Source of the DNA: Campylobacter sp.
Lineage (GTDB): Bacteria; Campylobacterota; Campylobacteria; Campylobacterales; Campylobacteraceae
NCBI GenBank assembly: GCA_017506845.1
Contig: JAFVMP010000083.1
Coordinates: 1-17,225 of the forward strand
DNA: 17,225 bases
Reading direction: 5' to 3'
The position numbers and the translations under genes are program-made. Shown here piece by piece: positions 13,102 through 17,225 of the stretch. The notes below the pieces were generated by a model that was given only the letters and a program-made list of their open reading frames with translations, had not been told where the DNA came from and did no database searches. Positions within the stretch are counted from its first letter, which is position 1. The number at the start of each line of letters is the position of its first letter.

Positions 13102-14471
13102 AGCTTTATCGACCGAAAAATCAAGAAGCTATCAAAAATGCTGATTTAATAATAACAGAAAGTAATATAAACGATATAGATCATCATTTATGTAAATATA
13201 AACAATTTTCACTAGATAATATTTTTGAGGAGTTATTTTATTTATATACTAAATTGTATTTATTACATAAACCTATTTGTATAATAATATTACCCTTATA
13301 TTATGACAATTATCGAGTTATCAACAATATGCATAGATTTTTAGCAAATTATTACGGTTTTAATATTGTTGATGTAAATCATTACTATGAAGAAAATAGC
13401 TTAGTAGAGTTTGGAAAAAAATTCTCATATCATCAAATGAATGTTGTGTCTAGAAATATAGGTAAAGGCATTGCTAAAAATATTGACAAATTTAAAGCAT
13501 CCGATAAAGTGATAGAAAATATTTATTTGCCAGAATTTAAAGTATTAACTCCACAAGATATGAAAAGGTTTGGTGATTTTAAGATATTTAATCCTAAAAA
13601 TTCTGTATTTAATGAAGTTGTTTATAGATTGGAAGTGGATAATTATTTAAGTTTTAAAGGATATGAAGAGTATAGAATTATAGGCATACATAGTTGGAAT
13701 TTAAACAAGAATGGCGATGCTATGCGAGGTTTTTATTCTGCTGCTGATAACGGAAGGAGTGCACTTGTATCTATTTACGATATGTTTAATTCTAATTTAG
13801 GGACTATAGAAACTCCAACATTTAATATTTTTTGCCATATAAAAAATGAAATAAATATAACAAGTAATTTGATTGTCAAATCCAATAAAGATAATTTTTC
13901 TATTACGGAAAGTCATATGTTTTCATGGATTCCTCCTAATGATACTACTCTCCCCTACTTCGACCTTATCGCCTTCTTTTTATGCAAACCAAATCCAAAG
14001 ATGAAGCTGTTTGATTTAAGCATTATCCCAAGTGATATGGAAATAGAGATTGATAAAGATATAGATCGCTCTTATCTTATACCAAATCTAGTATTTTTTA
14101 AAGATTCTATGGAGTTTATAGATGAGTATATAGGGCATCTATATCCAAACATTACAAAACATATTGATAGTGTATTAACCCCACAAATCATAAATAAAAC
14201 TAAATCAGAGCTAACGCCACCAGCTCCAAAACCTACGCCACAACCAACCCCACAAGAACTAGAGATTAAATCTCTCAAAGAAGCATTATCCAAAAAAGAA
14301 AAAGATATTAGTAGCTTAGAAATAAACTACCAAAAAGCCCTAAACACGAAAAACCATCTAAGTTACAAACTAGGTCAGGCTTTAATAAAAGCCAATAAAA
14401 ATTGGTATAAAGGTGGATATATCAAATTTATATTTGAAGTTATGAGGATTAAAAAGGAGCATAGAAAATAA
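12972..14471 (+). CDS. SGNH-hydrolase-like protein with coiled-coil tail (copy 2)
   Basis: A 499-residue paralogue of the protein at 746-2413. The first ~40 residues are almost identical, with the SGNH-like blocks GGSNS (Ser10), GGTTS, TESNIN and FSYHQ (His154). Residues ~70-320 differ strongly between copies. The segment YFDLIAFFLCKPNPKMKLFDLS and the C-terminal SYKLGQALIKANKNWYKGGYIKFIFE are again almost identical. Between them lies one KHIDSVLTPQII unit and a Pro-rich stretch (TPPAPKPTPQPTPQ) where copy 1 has its duplicated coiled coil. No signal peptide is seen. It follows kpsD in the place where kpsE and other capsule genes are often found, which fits a glycan-modification role, but no reaction can be assigned. 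A strong terminator lies 23 bases downstream. Confidence 0.7.
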   Translation: MKNIVLLGGSNSVMVNGLQKGLREYANVTNLALGGTTSIQNLYELYRPKNQEAIKNADLIITESNINDIDHHLCKYKQFSLDNIFEELFYLYTKLYLLHKPICIIILPLYYDNYRVINNMHRFLANYYGFNIVDVNHYYEENSLVEFGKKFSYHQMNVVSRNIGKGIAKNIDKFKASDKVIENIYLPEFKVLTPQDMKRFGDFKIFNPKNSVFNEVVYRLEVDNYLSFKGYEEYRIIGIHSWNLNKNGDAMRGFYSAADNGRSALVSIYDMFNSNLGTIETPTFNIFCHIKNEINITSNLIVKSNKDNFSITESHMFSWIPPNDTTLPYFDLIAFFLCKPNPKMKLFDLSIIPSDMEIEIDKDIDRSYLIPNLVFFKDSMEFIDEYIGHLYPNITKHIDSVLTPQIINKTKSELTPPAPKPTPQPTPQELEIKSLKEALSKKEKDISSLEINYQKALNTKNHLSYKLGQALIKANKNWYKGGYIKFIFEVMRIKKEHRK

Positions 14472-14494
14472 CAGTTATACTTAAAACAAGAATG

Positions 14495-14518
14495 AAAAGA
14501 CCTTTTATAAGGTCTTTT
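14495..14518. terminator. Bidirectional terminator between the second SGNH gene and cdtC
   Basis: Ten perfect pairs, AAAAGACCTT (14495-14504) and AAGGTCTTTT (14509-14518), close a 4-base loop, with A-run and T-run arms giving a U-tract in both directions. It serves two convergent genes: the SGNH gene on plus (ends 14471) and cdtC on minus (ends 14546). Confidence 0.92.
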
Positions 14519-14545
14519 ATTTCATATCTTGATTTTGATATTTTT

Positions 14546-15412
14546 TTACTCAATCGGCAACAGCACCATCGCAGCTCTAAGCTCTGGCATTATAGCCCAT
14601 AATCTTTTTATATCAGCTATAAAGGTTTCATCTAATGTACATCTATTTATACCAACTCTTTGCCAAGGCTCTAAATTTGGATTTTCAAATGTACTTATAC
14701 ACTCTTTACCATTTAATACAAGTGATCTTATTTGAACTGCATCAGTATTCATTGGTATTAGCTGATATACAGTCTCAAACTTCTTACTGTTTAAATCATC
14801 ACTACAACTCTTTAGAGTAAATAGCCCACTCTCATCAATTGCTAAGCACATATCAATATTATTAGTTGATACAAACTGTATATACTCAAATTTAAGATTT
14901 CTAAAATTATCAATTGATTTTATACTACTTATTATACTTGAGTTAAATGCCTTTACCTCTCTTAGATTCCAATTAAATGTCTCATCTGGCTTATTTAAAT
15001 TTACTATAAGAGGTAAGCCAGTATCAAGTGATCTAAGACTTAGTGGTGGAGTAAACTCATCACTTAGCATAGATGCTTTTAATATAGGCCTAATATTCTC
15101 ACTGCCTATATTAGGATTTCTATCAGGAGCTTTTAATTCATCTGGAGCTTTAATGCTATCTCCTGCAAATCCTTTAGAATCATCTAGTTTTAAAAATAAC
15201 TCACCATTACTACTACTGCCATTATTATTAGTAGTAATATTGTTATGATTATCTATATTTTTAGATGAACATCCACTAAGTATGGATATAGATATTAATA
15301 TACTTAGTGGTAGTAATAAAGAGTTTGATATATGCTTTAGTACTCTTTTTATATTGTTATTATTGCTGTATATGTATTGTTTTATATTGTTGTTGTTATT
15401 ATCTATTCTCAT
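14546..15412 (-). CDS. cdtC: CdtC, cytolethal distending toxin subunit C, with lipobox and long leader
   Basis: A 288-residue protein, about 100 longer than typical CdtC (around 180-190). Its C-terminal ~180 residues show the ricin-B-like lectin fold of CdtC: LPLIVNLNKPDETFNWNLREVKAFN, then FEYIQFVSTNNIDMCLAI, then VQIRSLVLNGKECISTF and WQRVGINRCTLD. The N-terminus has two Asn runs (NNNNN at 5-9, NNNN at 17-20), then a hydrophobic segment (31-44) ending in the lipobox LSGC (Cys48), then an Asn/Ser-rich linker of about 65 residues. A lipid anchor is usual for CdtA but not, as far as I recall, for CdtC. CdtC with CdtA binds the host cell and delivers CdtB. The ATG overlaps the cdtB TGA (ATGA), and an AGGAGA ribosome binding site lies in the end of cdtB. 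The first Met may not be the only start, but the downstream signal segment has none of its own. Confidence 0.88.
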   Translation of the reverse strand: MRIDNNNNNIKQYIYSNNNNIKRVLKHISNSLLLPLSILISISILSGCSSKNIDNHNNITTNNNGSSSNGELFLKLDDSKGFAGDSIKAPDELKAPDRNPNIGSENIRPILKASMLSDEFTPPLSLRSLDTGLPLIVNLNKPDETFNWNLREVKAFNSSIISSIKSIDNFRNLKFEYIQFVSTNNIDMCLAIDESGLFTLKSCSDDLNSKKFETVYQLIPMNTDAVQIRSLVLNGKECISTFENPNLEPWQRVGINRCTLDETFIADIKRLWAIMPELRAAMVLLPIE

Positions 15413-16557
15413 TGAAATCTCCTAAATGTTATAGGGAAGTGATCGCTTGCAAGATGGGTTCTAAATCCACCAAAGAATGTACTAGCTGTAATGCTTGGAA
15501 GTGGAGCTGGTACTATGGCACGATTAGAGTTACCTACTATTGCATAATCTAGAGTTCTTCTAGCACTTACTTGAGTTATTGCACTATTAGTTATTATTCT
15601 AGTTCTAAGTCTTAGTGCAAGCTCAAATGAGCTAAGTAGCTCTCCTGGTTCTCTATTAAAATCTCCCATTATAATCCAGTTAGTACTAGCTAGAGTTGGA
15701 GAGCCTTGAAAGAATAGATCTATATTATGCACAATTGCAGAAGCATCAGCTCCGCCATTAGCAAGTGCATGAATACTAAAGAATGCATCATTATTAATTC
15801 TAATTCCTAGCATTGGTCTTGAAGCTGTTGTTGGTGGTGGAAGTAAGAATACTTCATTAGCTGGAGTTCTACTAACTAAGGCTAGATTTACTCTATTTGC
15901 TCCAGCATCTGTTGGAGCATAATATATATAGACAAAGCTAGGTCTTAAAGATGTACCTAAATTCCATATATGCTCACTAACTTGAACACTTGTCCCATTA
16001 AAATCAAATGTTCTTCCAGTTGCTCTTGCTGTTTGTGGAAGAGTTCCAGCTTCTTGTACTGCTAATATATCAATACCAGAAGCACCACTAAACATCTGTC
16101 TAATGCTTACACTCCATTTAGCCTCACTACTAGCGCTTGAGCCTTGCATATTCCATGTAGCAGTTTTAAAATCATCTATTACAGCATGTGATAGAGTAAA
16201 ACTAAAACTAAGTATTAAAAAGAATTTGATTAATAAATTTAATCTTAGAGATTTTAATGCTTTTAATGGATTTATTAATCTAATTGCTCTATTTAGACTA
16301 TTTAATATATCAAGTTTAAATGCTCTATTAGATATATTAAATTTAATTATTTTACTTAAAGTCTGTAAGATATTTTTATTATTTAAATTATTGCTATAGC
16401 AGTTATAATATCTAGTATTAATACCAATACTATTATTATAGTATTTATTACTATTTATACTATTTAACTTAACTATTTTATTTAGACTATTTTTATTAAT
16501 ATTGCTGCTATTAATGCTATTAAATTTAACTATTTTATTAAATAAGCTTACTCTCAT
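15409..16557 (-). CDS. cdtB: CdtB, DNase I-like genotoxin subunit with a long N-terminal extension
   Basis: Mature CdtB (about 126-382) is complete: WNMQGSS (135-141), metal-binding Glu169 in VQEAG, His263 in IHALANGGADA, Asp299/Asn301 in GDFNREP, Asp337 in TLDYAIVG, and Asp372/His373 in ASDHFP. These are the DNase I/phosphatase-family catalytic residues, so the enzyme should be active; in host nuclei it causes DNA breaks and cell-cycle arrest. The signal peptide is at 105-125 (hydrophobic LLIKFFLILSFSFTL, cleavage after SHA). Before it lie ~104 residues rich in Asn, Ser, Ile and Lys with repeated SLNKIVKLNSI-like units (about 4-15, 24-34, 66-75, 87-96). No Met or TTG/GTG start is seen between the first codon and the signal peptide. 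The first ATG has a perfect AGGAG 7 bases upstream and overlaps the cdtA stop by 1 base. Confidence 0.93.
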   Translation of the reverse strand: MRVSLFNKIVKFNSINSSNINKNSLNKIVKLNSINSNKYYNNSIGINTRYYNCYSNNLNNKNILQTLSKIIKFNISNRAFKLDILNSLNRAIRLINPLKALKSLRLNLLIKFFLILSFSFTLSHAVIDDFKTATWNMQGSSASSEAKWSVSIRQMFSGASGIDILAVQEAGTLPQTARATGRTFDFNGTSVQVSEHIWNLGTSLRPSFVYIYYAPTDAGANRVNLALVSRTPANEVFLLPPPTTASRPMLGIRINNDAFFSIHALANGGADASAIVHNIDLFFQGSPTLASTNWIIMGDFNREPGELLSSFELALRLRTRIITNSAITQVSARRTLDYAIVGNSNRAIVPAPLPSITASTFFGGFRTHLASDHFPITFRRFQ

Positions 16558-17225
16558 TATCTATCTCCTAATAATGGTGAAGTCTGAGTTGGTTCAGGGA
16601 TAAATATCCACTGCTGTCCAATAGTAAGAGATGGTGAGCAACCCTCCATTGTAATACTAAAGAATCTATTATTATCAGTAATAGTTCCAAACTCACTTTT
16701 TATGCAGTTTCTTGAAGATGTAGATCTTAACTGAGCTGCACCATTATCCATAGCTAATAGTTGCCACTGTTGATTTTTATTGTTTCTATTGCAACTTCTA
16801 TGGGTTATACCTCTTCCTTCATCATTAATGCAAGTGTTTGTTAATAGATTTTTTATTAAAACTATATCATCACCAAGATTTATTATCTGCCATACTCTAG
16901 CATCTCCAAACTCTCTTGAATTATCTAAGGTATATCCCCATATCCAATTACCCTCAGCCAATGCCCAAACAGTTAAGGCTGAGCCATGAGGATTTATAAT
17001 AGCAAGTGGGGCTGATGGAGTTCCTACTCCATTAAAAGCTGGAGCTGCTGTTATAAATGGGGGAGCTATATTTAAGCTTGGCTTTGGAGGGATAATTTGA
17101 GTATTAGAGTTTAAAAATAGTGGTTCGTTGGTATTATTAAAATCCATATTCATATTACTACTATTAATATCGCTGTTAGACTGCATAAATGGTGTAGATT
17201 GCAATGAGATTGGAGTGATTAAAGA
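16557..17225 (-). CDS. cdtA: CdtA, cytolethal distending toxin subunit A (5' end outside the window)
   Basis: The reading frame is open to the window edge, so the start, and any signal peptide and lipobox, lie beyond 17225. A TTG at 17204 is in frame but is probably not the true start. The visible part begins with an Asn/Ser-rich, then Pro-rich linker (IIPPKPSLNIAPPFITAAPA). A ricin-B-type lectin domain follows: LAIINPHGSALTVWALAEGNWIWGY, RVWQIINLGDDIVLIKNLLTNTCI, NKNQQWQLL (Trp147 counted from the TTG) and GQQWIFIPEP (Trp199), with QxW motifs typical of CdtA. CdtA with CdtC forms the host-binding part of the toxin. It is the first gene of the operon; the promoter is not in view. The stop codon overlaps the cdtB ATG (TAATG). 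Confidence 0.9.
   Translation of the reverse strand, partial: SLITPISLQSTPFMQSNSDINSSNMNMDFNNTNEPLFLNSNTQIIPPKPSLNIAPPFITAAPAFNGVGTPSAPLAIINPHGSALTVWALAEGNWIWGYTLDNSREFGDARVWQIINLGDDIVLIKNLLTNTCINDEGRGITHRSCNRNNKNQQWQLLAMDNGAAQLRSTSSRNCIKSEFGTITDNNRFFSITMEGCSPSLTIGQQWIFIPEPTQTSPLLGDR

Noticed and set aside
14529..14820. Plus-strand open frames of 61-68 codons opposite cdtC
   Set aside because: They are antisense shadows of cdtC, with no ribosome binding site and no protein-like composition.
16103..16399. 98-codon plus-strand frame opposite cdtB
   Set aside because: It mirrors the Leu/Asn/Ile-rich CdtB extension on the other strand; CdtB has the better start and the conserved toxin domain in frame.

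Overview
The window looks like a chromosomal segment of a Campylobacter, probably a species other than C. jejuni and possibly of the fetus/hyointestinalis/lanienae type. The evidence is AT-rich, A/T-ending codon use; promoters of the Campylobacter type (T-rich block just upstream of TATAAT, and TTTAAG-type -35 regions); long homopolymer tracts next to surface-related genes; a housekeeping string (BI-1-like membrane protein, secG, frr, pyrE, RDD protein) that from memory is ordered as in C. jejuni; and a cytolethal distending toxin operon. The species is inferred, not proven.

Layout. Positions 1-170 hold a compact locus on the minus strand: a 20-residue, almost wholly hydrophobic peptide with a good ribosome binding site buried in a hairpin. 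A consensus TTGACA-N17-TATAAT promoter on the opposite strand lies inside the peptide gene and points across its start site. This is the architecture of a type I toxin-antitoxin, and the peptide resembles E. coli Ibs toxins. Positions 220-572 hold a decayed gene with stops and a frameshift. At 746-2413 is a large SGNH-hydrolase-like protein with a coiled-coil tail, preceded by a 15-T tract. Positions 2616-8004 are core genes: BI-1-like protein, secG, frr, pyrE, RDD protein, tpx, an EamA transporter and rarA. Positions 8111-12735 are a capsule-associated block: a membrane alpha/beta-hydrolase behind a 10-G tract, a cytochrome P450, a small membrane protein and the capsule export protein kpsD. 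At 12972-14471 is a second copy of the SGNH protein, preceded by a 13-T tract. A strong bidirectional terminator separates it from cdtA-cdtB-cdtC on the minus strand (17225-14546); cdtA runs off the window.

How it works together. The core genes serve secretion, ribosome recycling, pyrimidine synthesis, peroxide defence and replication repair. The capsule block and the two SGNH paralogues are likely cell-surface functions, and homopolymer tracts in all three of their leaders suggest phase-variable expression. CDT is a secreted three-part genotoxin. Its genes here are unusual: CdtB carries about 104 extra, repeat-rich residues before its signal peptide, and CdtC has an Asn-rich leader and a lipobox.

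The strongest candidates for something undescribed are the Ibs-like toxin-antitoxin locus at the left end, the N-terminally extended CDT proteins, and the mosaic SGNH paralogue pair with homopolymer-controlled leaders.
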